NCBI RefSeq assembly: GCF_040253585.1
Contig: NZ_JBELAU010000003.1
Location: 310,001-374,000, forward strand
Length of the DNA: 64,000 bases
Direction of reading: 5' to 3'
DNA from: Emticicia sp040253585
GTDB lineage: Bacteria; Bacteroidota; Bacteroidia; Cytophagales; Spirosomataceae
This document shows, one piece after another, positions 15,901 through 24,900 of the stretch (positions are counted from its first letter, which is position 1; each line of letters starts with the position of its first letter). The translations under genes and the position numbers were made by a program. The notes beneath the pieces were generated by a model. It searched no databases and was not told the origin of the DNA. It worked only from the letters and a program-made list of their open reading frames with translations.

Positions 15901-17988
15901 TTAGTAACTTCCAAGGTATTTACGTATGCCCCATTCTACGGTGGCAAGTACCAATAATAGAAAGAAAAACCACTTCAGATTGATAAACTCATTCATCTCC
16001 TCGACACTCGTCACTTTATCTGGAGCTTTATTTGAAGATAAGAAGTCTTTCAATTTTTCAAGTTGATTCGCCACAAAGAATTTACCATTATTTTGAGTGG
16101 CCAAAGTACGCAACATATTAAAATCAGCAGTTGTATTGAGACTTTCCAAGTCAGTATTACGAACAATAAACTGCCCATCAACAACTTCGCCTTTACCCAA
16201 AACTTGCGTAGATGCCTTGTAACGATAGACTCCTTCGGGCAAGCCAGTAATCTCAAAACGGCTATTATCTTTCGTTGTAGTGTAGCTAAAGCTTCTTACT
16301 TTACCTTTTTCATCAGTGATATCCAATTTAATATCTTGGTTGTAGATTCTCTCATAAATATCATTATATGCCTCGTTTTCAAAGATAACTTTTTCATCAA
16401 TTGAGAAATCGGGCGAGATTGGATAAACTCTAAGTTTACGTTTATCATCTTTTACTGAAATCAATTGAAGGGTTTTCATCACCACTTCATCAATAATTTC
16501 TTGTTTATCGGTCAACGAAAACTCTTCGAGACGCCAAAGCCAAAGACCTTCGCCAGCCAAAACTGCTGATTTTCGAGCGGAAGTTGTATTGGCAATCAAC
16601 AATGGTTTAGGTGTGGTGAGTGAACCGACTCTCTGATAAAGGATAATTTCGCTACCAGCCGTTGGTTTATAATCACCAAAAGGAGCCAAAATAGGCGGAA
16701 GTCGTTCTAAAAGGCTCAGTTTATCCCCATCGAGATTAAATAAATTGAAATTAGTATTAAACTTTGCGGTCACTTTATCGGCCTTTCCTGCTTGGGCAGC
16801 AATCGAAAGTGTTTGCTGCATTCCATTAAAGCTTGTGATATTCGTTTGATTTCCGAGTACGAATAAGGTCGGTTTCGCTTGTGCCAATAATCGACTTACC
16901 ACATTGCCGCCCATTCCATAAATATCAGGCAATTGATGTAAAATCAAAACATCGAACGGTTGAGAACCAATTTGACTTAAATCATCGCTTTGAATAATCT
17001 TAATTGTCAATTCATACAAATCATTTTTTTCGATGATACTTTTCAATGCTTTTACATCGGGATGTGGAGCAAGTGCCACAAGCAAAACTTTTTCTTTCCC
17101 ATCAACAATATCAATATAGGCATCTTTTGCGTTATTTTTAGTCGAAAACTCTGCATTTAGCGGTACAACTTCTACCGTAAAGCGTTGCATTCCTTTTTGT
17201 TGAGCAGTTACATAAAATGTAATTTGCTTCAAATCATCTTGCTTATCGAAGCTAACTATTTGTTTATCAACGACATTTCCTGCTTGTTTCAATAAAACTG
17301 TTGTTGATTTCCCTTGAAAACCATAGCTCGACACCTCGGCTTGAATTGGGAATTTATTACTCAAATAAGCAATTCTGTTGGCATAAATAGCATTTAGTTT
17401 CACATCTCGTTTCTGAGTTGTATCACCTAATCCGACTGCATGAATATTAAAGTTATATTTGCCGTAAGTTGGAGAAATACCTTCATTAGCAATACCGTCA
17501 GATACCAAAATTAAATCAGTGAGGTTTCTACCTTCATAACTCGACTTGATATTTGCCAGCATTTGCGATAAATCTGACCTCTTTTTATTGAATTTTATAT
17601 CACTAATATTCTTATTATCAGCTTCTTCATCAAGGCTTTGAATTTCGACACTCGCACCTTTTGCTTCGATAGACTCTTTTAGTTGTTGTAGATTTTTCTT
17701 TAATGCTTCTAATTTTGCTTGTCCGCCATGCATCATCGACGATGAATTATCAACAGCCAATACCACTGTTGGCTTCTCTATCGTAGATTTATTATTGCGT
17801 AAAAGCGGGTTTATTAACAAAAAAGCCAATAAGCTAACCAAAAGACCACGAATGATGGTCAGCATTCGATTTTGTACAGGACTGAAAGTTTTTTTGTTTT
17901 GATAAAGTACGAAAGCGTAAATCCCACCAGCCAACAAGCATAGTAAAATAAACCAAGGTGAAGATTGAAAAATAAATTCTGATTTCAT
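15901..17988 (-). CDS. Membrane protein with von Willebrand factor A domain
   Basis: 695 residues. Two N-terminal membrane helices (about 10-28 and 43-61), a VWA domain opening with TVVLAVDNSSSMMHGG (MIDAS DxSxS at about residue 80) and LILVSDGIANEGIS, then a long extracytoplasmic beta-rich region. A final helix (FINLKWFFFLLLVLATVEWG) ends the protein. This architecture resembles Bat-type/DUF4159-linked aerotolerance-operon proteins, but no AAA MoxR gene or other bat genes are adjacent. The role is likely metal-dependent protein contact at the cell envelope. Confidence 0.8.
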   Translation of the reverse strand: MKSEFIFQSSPWFILLCLLAGGIYAFVLYQNKKTFSPVQNRMLTIIRGLLVSLLAFLLINPLLRNNKSTIEKPTVVLAVDNSSSMMHGGQAKLEALKKNLQQLKESIEAKGASVEIQSLDEEADNKNISDIKFNKKRSDLSQMLANIKSSYEGRNLTDLILVSDGIANEGISPTYGKYNFNIHAVGLGDTTQKRDVKLNAIYANRIAYLSNKFPIQAEVSSYGFQGKSTTVLLKQAGNVVDKQIVSFDKQDDLKQITFYVTAQQKGMQRFTVEVVPLNAEFSTKNNAKDAYIDIVDGKEKVLLVALAPHPDVKALKSIIEKNDLYELTIKIIQSDDLSQIGSQPFDVLILHQLPDIYGMGGNVVSRLLAQAKPTLFVLGNQTNITSFNGMQQTLSIAAQAGKADKVTAKFNTNFNLFNLDGDKLSLLERLPPILAPFGDYKPTAGSEIILYQRVGSLTTPKPLLIANTTSARKSAVLAGEGLWLWRLEEFSLTDKQEIIDEVVMKTLQLISVKDDKRKLRVYPISPDFSIDEKVIFENEAYNDIYERIYNQDIKLDITDEKGKVRSFSYTTTKDNSRFEITGLPEGVYRYKASTQVLGKGEVVDGQFIVRNTDLESLNTTADFNMLRTLATQNNGKFFVANQLEKLKDFLSSNKAPDKVTSVEEMNEFINLKWFFFLLLVLATVEWGIRKYLGSY

Positions 17989-18116
17989 TTATATATAAGG
18001 TCGATGGTCTATTAGGTGCTACTATATTCCAAGTCGAAGAGTATTTCAAAATTGTGATATAGCACTCAATTATAACAAGAATAGCTGTTCAAATATTCTG
18101 CCAAGATACAAAAAAA

Positions 18117-18152
18117 TGTCGTCAAGCAGAAGAAAACTTCTACCTGACGACA
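18117..18152 (-). terminator. Terminator of fabG
   Basis: TGTCGTCA...AGAAG and CTTCT...TGACGACA (18117-18152) form an interrupted stem with loop aaaa. The minus strand continues with T7. It lies 31 bases after the fabG stop. Confidence 0.8.
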
Positions 18153-18182
18153 CTTATTATGAGCTTTTCGTCTATTCTTTTC

Positions 18183-18929
18183 TTACATTAACATTCCACC
18201 ATCTACTTGGAGGGTTTGACCTGTAATATATTTCGACATATCAGAAGCCAAGAAAACGCACGCATTTGCCACATCCTCGCCTTGTCCTGCACGTTTAAGC
18301 GGAATATTTTTCAACCAATCTTCCAAAGCTTTCTCATTCAATTCGCCTGTCATTTCAGTTTCGATAAAACCTGGAGCAATAGCATTTGAGCGAATGTTTC
18401 TTGAACCTAATTCTTTAGCTACTGATTTGGTAAAGCCAAGAATACCAGCTTTTGATGCCGAATAATTTGCCTGACCAGCATTTCCCATTAAGCCAACTAC
18501 CGAAGTCATGTTGATGATTGAACCACTTTTAGCTCTCATCATTGGCTTTGTGGCAGCTTTTGTAAGGTTAAAAACTGACTTTAAATTTACTCTTAACACT
18601 TCGTCCCATTGTTCCTCAGACATTCGCATTAAGAGTGTATCACGAGTAATACCCGCATTATTAACTAAAATATCAAGCGTTCCGAAGTCAGCTACTACAT
18701 CTGTTACTAATTGCTCGGCAGCAGCAAAATCAGAGGCATCCGAACGATAACCTTTAGCTTTGATTCCATAAGCAGCAAGTTCGGCCTCAAGAGCTTGACC
18801 CTTTTCAATGCTTGATAAATATGTAAAGGCAACGTTTGCTCCTTGTTCAGCAAATTTCTTAGCAATTTCACGTCCGATACCACGTGAAGCACCTGTAACT
18901 AAGGCTACTTTGTTCTGTAATAAAGTCAT
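18183..18929 (-). CDS. fabG: 3-oxoacyl-[acyl-carrier-protein] reductase
   Basis: 248 residues, a classical short-chain dehydrogenase. TGASRGIG (12-19) binds NADP(H), NNAG is at 90-93, and the catalytic set N115, S143, Y156, K160 (YSASK) is complete. The C-terminal ITGQTLQVDGGMLM is typical of FabG. It reduces beta-ketoacyl-ACP in fatty-acid elongation. It stands alone here, not in a fab cluster. A TAATTTTG box lies 35 bases upstream. Confidence 0.93.
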   Translation of the reverse strand: MTLLQNKVALVTGASRGIGREIAKKFAEQGANVAFTYLSSIEKGQALEAELAAYGIKAKGYRSDASDFAAAEQLVTDVVADFGTLDILVNNAGITRDTLLMRMSEEQWDEVLRVNLKSVFNLTKAATKPMMRAKSGSIINMTSVVGLMGNAGQANYSASKAGILGFTKSVAKELGSRNIRSNAIAPGFIETEMTGELNEKALEDWLKNIPLKRAGQGEDVANACVFLASDMSKYITGQTLQVDGGMLM

Positions 18930-18963
18930 TATTAAGAGAATATTAAATTACACGATTACGGTT

Positions 18964-18971
18964 CAAAATTA
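18964..18971 (-). promoter_or_regulatory. Predicted -7 box of fabG
   Basis: Minus-strand TAATTTTG, 35 bases from the start codon. The -33 element is not evident. Confidence 0.5.
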
Positions 18972-19037
18972 CGGTTTAATCATTTGAGATTTCAGAAAAA
19001 CTTCGTAAATTTTCATAGAAATCAAACAACACAGCCT

Positions 19038-19808
19038 ATGACAGACAAAGAAATGGAATTATTTGAGAAAATTCAAGCCTTTGAATTAGACGATAATTCT
19101 GCCAATTTCAAATTCTCCGAGCGACTCGCAAGAGAAAATGGTTGGAACAAAATTTACACCCTAAGAGTAATTGACGAGTACAAAAAGTTTATTTTCCTCT
19201 GCTGCATTACTGATTCGGGTGTTACTCCCTCCGACCCCGTTGACCAAGCTTGGCATTTACATCTTACCTTCACAAAATCCTACTGGATTGATTTCTGTCA
19301 AAACACTCTCAGTCAGCAAATTCACCATAATCCAACAAAAGGAGGAACTAACGAAAGAGAAAAATTTAAAAGCTACTACAATTCATCTGAAAGTCTCTAC
19401 AAAGAAAAGTTTGGCATTTATCCACCCGATGATATTTGGCATAATACTCAAAAACGCTTTTCAGAAATAAACTTCCAGAGAGTAAATCTTCACAAAAACT
19501 GGGTTATACCAAAACCAAACTTTGAACTTATCTCTAAAACACTACTTTTTTCTTGTATTCCGTTTATCATTCTACAAGCAAACCCAACAAAAACAGTCCT
19601 GATAGCAATTTTAATTTTTGGAGTGTTTTCCATAATTGTTTACGCAGTGGTTAAGGCTTCACAAAATCAATCAAGTCCAAATGATAGCACTGGTGGCAGT
19701 GGTTGCTCTTCCTGCGGCACTTCACATGATACTGACAGCGGTGGTGATAGTGGATGTTGTGGCGATAGCGGTTGCTCAGGTTGTGGCGGATGCGGTGGTG
19801 GCGATTAA
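19038..19808 (+). CDS. GRDP-like protein with Gly/Cys-rich tail
   Basis: 256 residues from the ATG at 19038. An upstream in-frame TTG at 18984 is less likely. Residues about 40-110 contain SDPVDQAWHLHLTFTKSYW and a following IHHNPTKGG, the His-rich pattern of the glycine-rich-domain-containing (GRDP-like) family. Two membrane helices follow (about 167-200). The last 40 residues are almost only G, S, C and D (GCSSCGTS, DSGCCGDSGC, GCGGCGGGD), with 9 Cys that could bind metal. Function is unknown. It overlaps the convergent hydroxylase gene by 4 bases. Confidence 0.65.
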   Translation: MTDKEMELFEKIQAFELDDNSANFKFSERLARENGWNKIYTLRVIDEYKKFIFLCCITDSGVTPSDPVDQAWHLHLTFTKSYWIDFCQNTLSQQIHHNPTKGGTNEREKFKSYYNSSESLYKEKFGIYPPDDIWHNTQKRFSEINFQRVNLHKNWVIPKPNFELISKTLLFSCIPFIILQANPTKTVLIAILIFGVFSIIVYAVVKASQNQSSPNDSTGGSGCSSCGTSHDTDSGGDSGCCGDSGCSGCGGCGGGD

Positions 19809-20728
19809 GCCTCTACTCGTTCCTTAGCTAACTCTTCTCGCAATTCTTTACTTGTTTTCGTGCTACCATCTGGTGACCAGCCAGGTGGCATCAAAAGTAA
19901 TTTAATTTTAGTTGAAAAGTTTGATGGCTTTCGGAGGTCATTCCACAAATCTACCCAAGCATGAAAAACAATATTTACGGCTCCCCGATTCTCTAATGGA
20001 TAAGTTAGTCCGTACCTGATTGGTAAATCATCAATTTCTTCTTGAAAAGTACCAAACAACCTATCCCAAATAGATAAACACATACCCATATTCTTATCTA
20101 AATACTCAGTATTTGATGCGTGATGAACTCGGTGCTGAGAAGGAGTTACAAATACGTATTCCAAGAGCTTATAAGGCATTTTACGAAGTTTTGGAACATA
20201 GCTTGTATGAACTAAAATTCCATAAATTTGAGTAATCGAATACATCACTGCCATATCTACAACCTTGAAACCAAGCAATGAAAGTGGAATAAAATAAATA
20301 AAACGATATAGCGGCTGAAACACCGAAGACCTAAACCCAACTGTTAGATTAAACTGTTCAGAAGAATGATGTGTAACGTGAGAAGCCCAAAAAAAACGAG
20401 TATAATGGTCAACCACATGAAGCAGATAGTACACAAAATCTTCGGCAACAAAAAGTAAAAACCAGTATAAAATAGGGTTTTGAATCTCAATAAAATGATA
20501 TTGATAGACCCATGCCAAAATTCCCCAAGTAATTCCTCGTGAAAGCAAATCGAGACCACCGTTCAAAATCATTAGATAAAGATTCGTAATTGTATCTTTA
20601 AATGTATAAAAATGACGATGCTGAAAATTACTCAAAAGTATCTCGCCAACGATTAAAATCGTATAAAGTGGCGTTGTAGTAAAAATAATAAACTGCTCTA
20701 AGGTAAGGTTTTTAATGGTTTCAAACAT
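19805..20728 (-). CDS. Sterol desaturase / fatty acid hydroxylase family membrane protein
   Basis: 307 residues from the ATG at 20728 (MFETIKNLTLEQF). The diiron His clusters are complete: HVVDHYTRFFWASHVTHHSSEQFN and SQHRVHHASN, within four to five membrane helices. Family members use O2 to hydroxylate or desaturate lipids. Bacterial versions act on sterols, hopanoid-like lipids or carotenoids. The substrate cannot be told from sequence. It is followed upstream, on the same strand, by rsmI, 30 bases away. Confidence 0.88.
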   Translation of the reverse strand: MFETIKNLTLEQFIIFTTTPLYTILIVGEILLSNFQHRHFYTFKDTITNLYLMILNGGLDLLSRGITWGILAWVYQYHFIEIQNPILYWFLLFVAEDFVYYLLHVVDHYTRFFWASHVTHHSSEQFNLTVGFRSSVFQPLYRFIYFIPLSLLGFKVVDMAVMYSITQIYGILVHTSYVPKLRKMPYKLLEYVFVTPSQHRVHHASNTEYLDKNMGMCLSIWDRLFGTFQEEIDDLPIRYGLTYPLENRGAVNIVFHAWVDLWNDLRKPSNFSTKIKLLLMPPGWSPDGSTKTSKELREELAKERVEA

Positions 20729-20758
20729 TCTAAAACTCAATTATAGGTTATGTAATGG

Positions 20759-21427
20759 TTATTCTTTCCCTGCAACAACTATAACAATTTCACCTTTTAC
20801 CGTACGATTGGCAAAACTTGCAATAATTTCGGGTAATGTCCCACGCACATTTTCTTCAAACATCTTTGTGATTTCTCTCGAAACACATGCTTGACGCTCT
20901 GCTCCAAAATATTCAATAAACTGTTCTAAAGTTTTTATTAATCTGAAGGGTGATTCATAGAAAATCATCGTTCTATCTTCTTCAGCCAATGCTTTCATTC
21001 GAGTTTGTCTTCCTTTTTTTACAGGTAAAAAACCTTCAAAAACGAATTTATCACATGGTAAACCCGAATTTACTAAAGCAGGAACAAATGCTGTCGGACC
21101 AGGTAAACACTCTACTTCTATCTCATTACGCAGGCATTCTCTTACTAATAAAAACCCAGGGTCGGAAATTGCGGGGGTCCCAGCATCTGAAACTAAGACG
21201 ATTTTTTCACCTTTTTTAATCCTTTCTATAACTTTATTGAGCGTTTGATGCTCATTAAAAGCATGATGGCTTTGAAGTGGCTTCGAGATTTCGAGGTGTT
21301 TTAGTAAAAATCCAGTATTGCGAGTATCTTCTGCTAAAATCAAGTCAGCTGATTTTAAAACATTAATTGCTCGTAAGGTTATATCTTCTAAATTGCCAAT
21401 TGGCGTTGGTACTAATACAAGTTTCAC
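20759..21427 (-). CDS. rsmI: 16S rRNA (cytidine(1402)-2'-O)-methyltransferase
   Basis: 222 residues from the GTG at 21427, chosen because it gives the family-standard start (KLVLVPTPIGNLEDITLRA). An in-frame TTG at 21493 would add 22 atypical residues and lie upstream of the predicted -7 box. Motifs are VLKSADLILAEDTRNTG, KIVLVSDAGTPAISDPGFLLV, CLPGPTAFVPALVNSGLP and FYESPFRL. It methylates C1402 of 16S rRNA with SAM. The C-terminal small domain of longer RsmI proteins is short here. Confidence 0.95.
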   Translation of the reverse strand: MKLVLVPTPIGNLEDITLRAINVLKSADLILAEDTRNTGFLLKHLEISKPLQSHHAFNEHQTLNKVIERIKKGEKIVLVSDAGTPAISDPGFLLVRECLRNEIEVECLPGPTAFVPALVNSGLPCDKFVFEGFLPVKKGRQTRMKALAEEDRTMIFYESPFRLIKTLEQFIEYFGAERQACVSREITKMFEENVRGTLPEIIASFANRTVKGEIVIVVAGKE

Positions 21428-21441
21428 AGTGTTTTTTTCGA

Positions 21442-21474
21442 CAAAAGTACAAATTTTTATAGCTATTAACGCAA
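21442..21474 (-). promoter_or_regulatory. Predicted rsmI promoter
   Basis: Minus-strand TACTTTTG (21442-21449) with TTG at 21472-21474. It places the transcript start a few bases upstream of the GTG and argues against the earlier TTG start. Confidence 0.6.
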
Positions 21475-21605
21475 GATCGCAGTAAAATATCAAAACTTAA
21501 TCACATAAAATCAAGACATTTTTCTCCTAAAATATATTGCATGACACCGTTCAATAAGATTTATTATTCAAAAGTTATATAATTTTCAAAATTTTCTGAA
21601 AATAC

Positions 21606-21636
21606 TTGACAAATAAATATTTAATACTTACTTTTG
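21606..21636 (+). promoter_or_regulatory. Predicted promoter of the first micro-gene
   Basis: TTG (21606-21608), 20 bases, then TACTTTTG (21629-21636), a full match to the Bacteroidota consensus. It lies 42 bases upstream of the ATG at 21679. Confidence 0.7.
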
Positions 21637-21678
21637 AATCAATTATTTCCCTTTAATCCTAATAAATCCCATAAAGCC

Positions 21679-21813
21679 ATGTTATTAGCAGCATTAGCAC
21701 TCGCAATCGGCGGAATCATGATGACTAAAGTTCGTGAAACCGAAGAACTTTACGCTCCCAAAGGTTATTTAGCAAGTTTACAATCTCGCCCACGTAATGT
21801 TTATTACTATTAG
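21679..21813 (+). CDS. Micro-protein A, 44 aa, tandem paralogue of micro-protein B
   Basis: 44 residues: a hydrophobic N-terminal segment (MLLAALALAIGGIMM) that could be a single membrane helix, then a charged stretch and the motif ELYAPKGYL..LQSRPRNVY, ending in Tyr-Tyr-Tyr. I do not recognise a family. Coding is supported by the neighbouring paralogue: across the 20 codons of the shared motif, six differ only silently and two change the residue. A consensus promoter sits just upstream. Function is unknown. A small membrane-bound regulator or subunit is one possibility. Confidence 0.8.
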   Translation: MLLAALALAIGGIMMTKVRETEELYAPKGYLASLQSRPRNVYYY

Positions 21814-22013
21814 AATGGATTAAAAATAGTTTTTATTGAAAGATTCCACTAAAAATCATCTCTTTAAAAAATATTTTAACATTTTTTCTAATCATCGAGT
21901 GTATTTTTTCAGGTTTTACGATAAAAAAATCTGATAATCAATACTTGCTTTTTAATTGGCATTGTTTTTAATAAAGTAAATAACAAATATTACACCATAA
22001 AACGTGCAAAACT

Positions 22014-22154
22014 ATGTTATTACTCACAATTGCCTCACTCGCTATCGGTGGTCTTTTAATGACCCGCATGAACGAAGAAAAAGAATTGTATGCTCCAAAA
22101 GGTTATTTGGTAAACTTACAATCTCGTCCTCGTAATGTTTATTCATGGTATTAA
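22014..22154 (+). CDS. Micro-protein B, 46 aa, tandem paralogue of micro-protein A
   Basis: 46 residues: MLLLTIASLAIGGLLM, then TRMNEEKELYAPKGYL..LQSRPRNVY and a terminal SWY. It shares the IGGxxMT turn, the acidic patch and the whole C-terminal motif with the gene 200 bases upstream. The 200-base gap and separate upstream sequences suggest independent transcription. The second copy lacks an exact TAnnTTTG box. No family is recognised. Confidence 0.8.
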   Translation: MLLLTIASLAIGGLLMTRMNEEKELYAPKGYLVNLQSRPRNVYSWY

Positions 22155-22181
22155 GATTTATCTTTCATCTTAATTGAAACA

Positions 22182-22203
22182 ATACATATTTCAAAATATG
22201 TAT
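22182..22203. terminator. Small hairpin after micro-gene B
   Basis: ATACATATTT (22182-22191) and AAATATGTAT (22194-22203) are exact inverted copies with a 2-base loop. There is no clear U-tract on either side, so the terminator role is tentative. Confidence 0.35.
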
Positions 22204-22250
22204 CCTTGAATGCTTTTGCTTATTTTTTGATTAGATTTATGGCTTTTTAG

Positions 22251-23396
22251 CTATAATATTGCTAAATTTTTGTCTAAATCTTCTATAATTGTGCTGGCTT
22301 CTTCTAATCCGATATAAAATCGGAGCATATTAACTTGTGGATCATTGGCTTCTACAAATGCACATTTAGGCATTATTAAAGATTCGTGTCCTCCCCAAGA
22401 GACTGCGATTAGAAAGTTTTGTAAGGATTCACAAAATTTCTTGATTGCAGATACATTTCTATTCTTCAAAGCTATAGTAAACATACCCATCGGCATCTTC
22501 ATTTGCTTTTGGGCGAGAGTTTTTTGTGGGTTATCATCGTTAAAAGGATACCAAATATGTTCAATTTTATCTGAATTTTTCAGATACTCCAATACTTTAA
22601 GAGTTGTTTCTGATGATTGTTTCAATCTTATTGGCAAAGTTCGTAAGCTACGGAGCATCAACCAAGCATTATGCGGGGCCAGAATATTACCAAAAGTCAT
22701 AAATTCATTATGAAATATTTGAGTAATTTTCTCTTTTAAACCACAAATTGCACCAGCTACCACATCACTATGCCCGTTATAATACTTTGTTGCCGAATAA
22801 ATTACCAAATCAATGCCAAAATCTATCGGTCTTTGGCATAATGCTGTACAATAACTATTATCAATGACGGTTGTAATTCCTCTACTTTTGGCAAAATCTG
22901 CAATTTGAGCTAAATCTTGTAATTCAAATGTCCATGAACTTGGAGATTCTAAATAAATTAACTTCGTTTCTGGCTTACAAGCCATTACAAAATTTTCAAA
23001 ATCTGTTCCATCAACAAATGTTGTTTCAACTTTAAATCTTGGCAAAATCTTAGTCATCAAATGATTAGCCCACGAATATGGGTTCTTCACACTCACTATA
23101 TGTTCACCAGCATTTACCTGCGAAATCACTGCATTGCTGATTGCAGCAGCACCACTACCCACCATTAGGCAATCTTCACTCCCTTCGAGTGCCGCCATTT
23201 TTTTACAAAGCATATCTACCGTCGGGTTATTTCCTCGTGTATATATGTGCTGGTCTTTTTCATTTTCTATGGCAAATTTAAATTCATCAACGGTTGGATA
23301 GGCAAAATTGCTGGTTTGAATAATTGGTGGAGCGACTGCATGAAAATAATTTTCTCGGTCTTCAGCTAACTGATTTAGGATAAAGGATTGGTTCAT
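22251..23396 (-). CDS. Cys/Met metabolism PLP-dependent enzyme (trans-sulfuration type)
   Basis: 381 residues. YTRGNNPTVDMLCKKMAALEG, LMVGSGAAAISNAV, TTVIDNSYCTALCQRPIDFGIDLVIYSATKYYNGHSDVVAG (PLP lysine in SATKYY) and a C-terminal SWGGHESLIMP are diagnostic of the CGS/CGL/MGL family. Which member it is (gamma-synthase, beta- or gamma-lyase) cannot be settled. An amino-acid permease gene lies 63 bases upstream on the same strand, suggesting uptake plus breakdown of a sulfur amino acid. Confidence 0.9.
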   Translation of the reverse strand: MNQSFILNQLAEDRENYFHAVAPPIIQTSNFAYPTVDEFKFAIENEKDQHIYTRGNNPTVDMLCKKMAALEGSEDCLMVGSGAAAISNAVISQVNAGEHIVSVKNPYSWANHLMTKILPRFKVETTFVDGTDFENFVMACKPETKLIYLESPSSWTFELQDLAQIADFAKSRGITTVIDNSYCTALCQRPIDFGIDLVIYSATKYYNGHSDVVAGAICGLKEKITQIFHNEFMTFGNILAPHNAWLMLRSLRTLPIRLKQSSETTLKVLEYLKNSDKIEHIWYPFNDDNPQKTLAQKQMKMPMGMFTIALKNRNVSAIKKFCESLQNFLIAVSWGGHESLIMPKCAFVEANDPQVNMLRFYIGLEEASTIIEDLDKNLAIL

Positions 23397-23459
23397 TTTT
23401 TATCAATAATTGGATTTAAAAATCTTATTATCAGGCATTTACATACTTGCTAATGTACT

Positions 23460-24758
23460 TCACTTAATATTTTTCTTTTTAAAATATAGAAAAACTACTG
23501 AGCCGATAGCTAAAAAAATAATACCAGCTATGGCTTGTTGTGGCTTTTCAATAAGTGTGTTTAAAACAATGAAGCTACACATTGCTATAAATACTATAGC
23601 TGTAAGTTTACCAATAAGTGTTTTTTGTTTGATAAGTTTAAAGTATGTAGCTGCTGTTAATAGAAAGAAAGCTGTATCTACAAAAACTACATAAGTAATT
23701 AAATTTGAGAAGGTTTTCCAGAAAATTAATAATAATATAGTCCATATTGATTGAAAAATGATGGCCCAAAATGGTGTATGGTATTTAGGATGTATCTCAG
23801 CAAACTTCTTAAAAAATAGACCATCATCGGCCATTGCAAAATAAATGCGAGGAGCTGTTAAAATATAAATTCCAATTGTTCCTAAAACAGATAAAACAAT
23901 CAAAAAAGATATAAATTTACCTCCGAGAGTCCAAACAGTACTAATCGCATCTGAGGCTAAACTACCTGAACTCGCAATCTGAGTAATTGGAATAAGCTTA
24001 AGATAAGCAAAATTGATAAATAGATAAGCGGTACAAACCGCAATTATACCTAAAATCAGAGCTTTTGGCACAATTCTACTGGCATCTTTTACCTCTGCTG
24101 CAATAAAAGTTGCATGTTGATACCCTCCATAAGAAAAACTTACGCCAATTAAAGCAAGCCCAAAAGCTGAAATAAGTGATAAATTATTCATATTTGTTGG
24201 GAAATCAATGTTAGTAAAACTCACATCAGTGTTTGTGCCAAACAAAAATCCAATAAAAATAACTGATATGATACCGAGTAATTTGGCAGAAGTAAAAATG
24301 CTGGCAAAAAGGCTACCTAATTTTACACCTAAAATATTCATTATGGTAAGTAATGTAATCGAACCAATTGCGATTACGAGTTCCATACTTTCGGAAACGG
24401 GAAAAAATACTTTTAAATAAGAGGTAAAAACTAAACTTAGGGCAGCTAACGAACCAGTATTAATGACAATCAACATTGACCAACCATATAAAAATGCGGG
24501 TAGTTCGCCGTAAGCTTCTTTCAAATAAACATAAAATCCACCAACTTTTGAAAAATGTTCTGCAATTTTAGCAAAGGTTAATGCTCCACATAATGCAATT
24601 GTTCCGCCCAAAATCCAAACTGACAGCATTAATCCTTCGCTTGGTAAATATCCAGCGATTTCGGATGGAGTACGAAAAATACCCGACCCAATACTTGAAC
24701 CAATCGCTATCATAGTCAGACTGAATAGACTTATTTGTTTTTTTAGCAGATTCGACAT
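23460..24758 (-). CDS. APC-family amino acid permease
   Basis: 432 residues, about 12 membrane helices. The N-terminal MIAIGSSIGSGIFRTPSEIAG is the GSxIGxGIF substrate-binding motif of APC transporters in helix 1, and FSYGGYQHATFIAAEVKD is the helix 6 motif. Resembles the LAT-like/SteT group. It is followed by the PLP-enzyme gene, probably as one transcript. Confidence 0.93.
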   Translation of the reverse strand: MSNLLKKQISLFSLTMIAIGSSIGSGIFRTPSEIAGYLPSEGLMLSVWILGGTIALCGALTFAKIAEHFSKVGGFYVYLKEAYGELPAFLYGWSMLIVINTGSLAALSLVFTSYLKVFFPVSESMELVIAIGSITLLTIMNILGVKLGSLFASIFTSAKLLGIISVIFIGFLFGTNTDVSFTNIDFPTNMNNLSLISAFGLALIGVSFSYGGYQHATFIAAEVKDASRIVPKALILGIIAVCTAYLFINFAYLKLIPITQIASSGSLASDAISTVWTLGGKFISFLIVLSVLGTIGIYILTAPRIYFAMADDGLFFKKFAEIHPKYHTPFWAIIFQSIWTILLLIFWKTFSNLITYVVFVDTAFFLLTAATYFKLIKQKTLIGKLTAIVFIAMCSFIVLNTLIEKPQQAIAGIIFLAIGSVVFLYFKKKNIK

Positions 24759-24842
24759 TTTATAGTTTTAGTTAGGATGAAAAGTATATCAGAATTATAG
24801 GTTTTAGGATTTTTTTATACGATTATGTACGTTTTATTACCA

Positions 24843-24900
24843 CTGAGAATCAAATATCCTTGACTAAATACAAGGAAATGCATTTATATTCAATTCTCAG
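24843..24900. repeat. Inverted-repeat element with CTGAGAAT/ATTCTCAG arms and inner hairpin
   Basis: The 15-base arms at 24843-24857 and 24886-24900 pair with two mismatches. Inside is an exact CCTTG-8-CAAGG hairpin (24858-24875). The right arm ATATTCAATTCTCAG is identical to intergenic copies at 33641-33655 and 33760-33774, and its core is in the element at 1237-1292. Lies in the 300-base gap upstream of the permease. Confidence 0.6.

Noticed and set aside
18984..19037. Longer GRDP-like protein starting at TTG 18984
   Set aside because: TTG start, no promoter in position, and the 18 extra residues do not look like part of the domain; the ATG at 19038 is better.
21828..22013. Third copy of the micro-gene between A and B
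   Set aside because: No repeat of the APKGYL motif is found in any frame in the gap.
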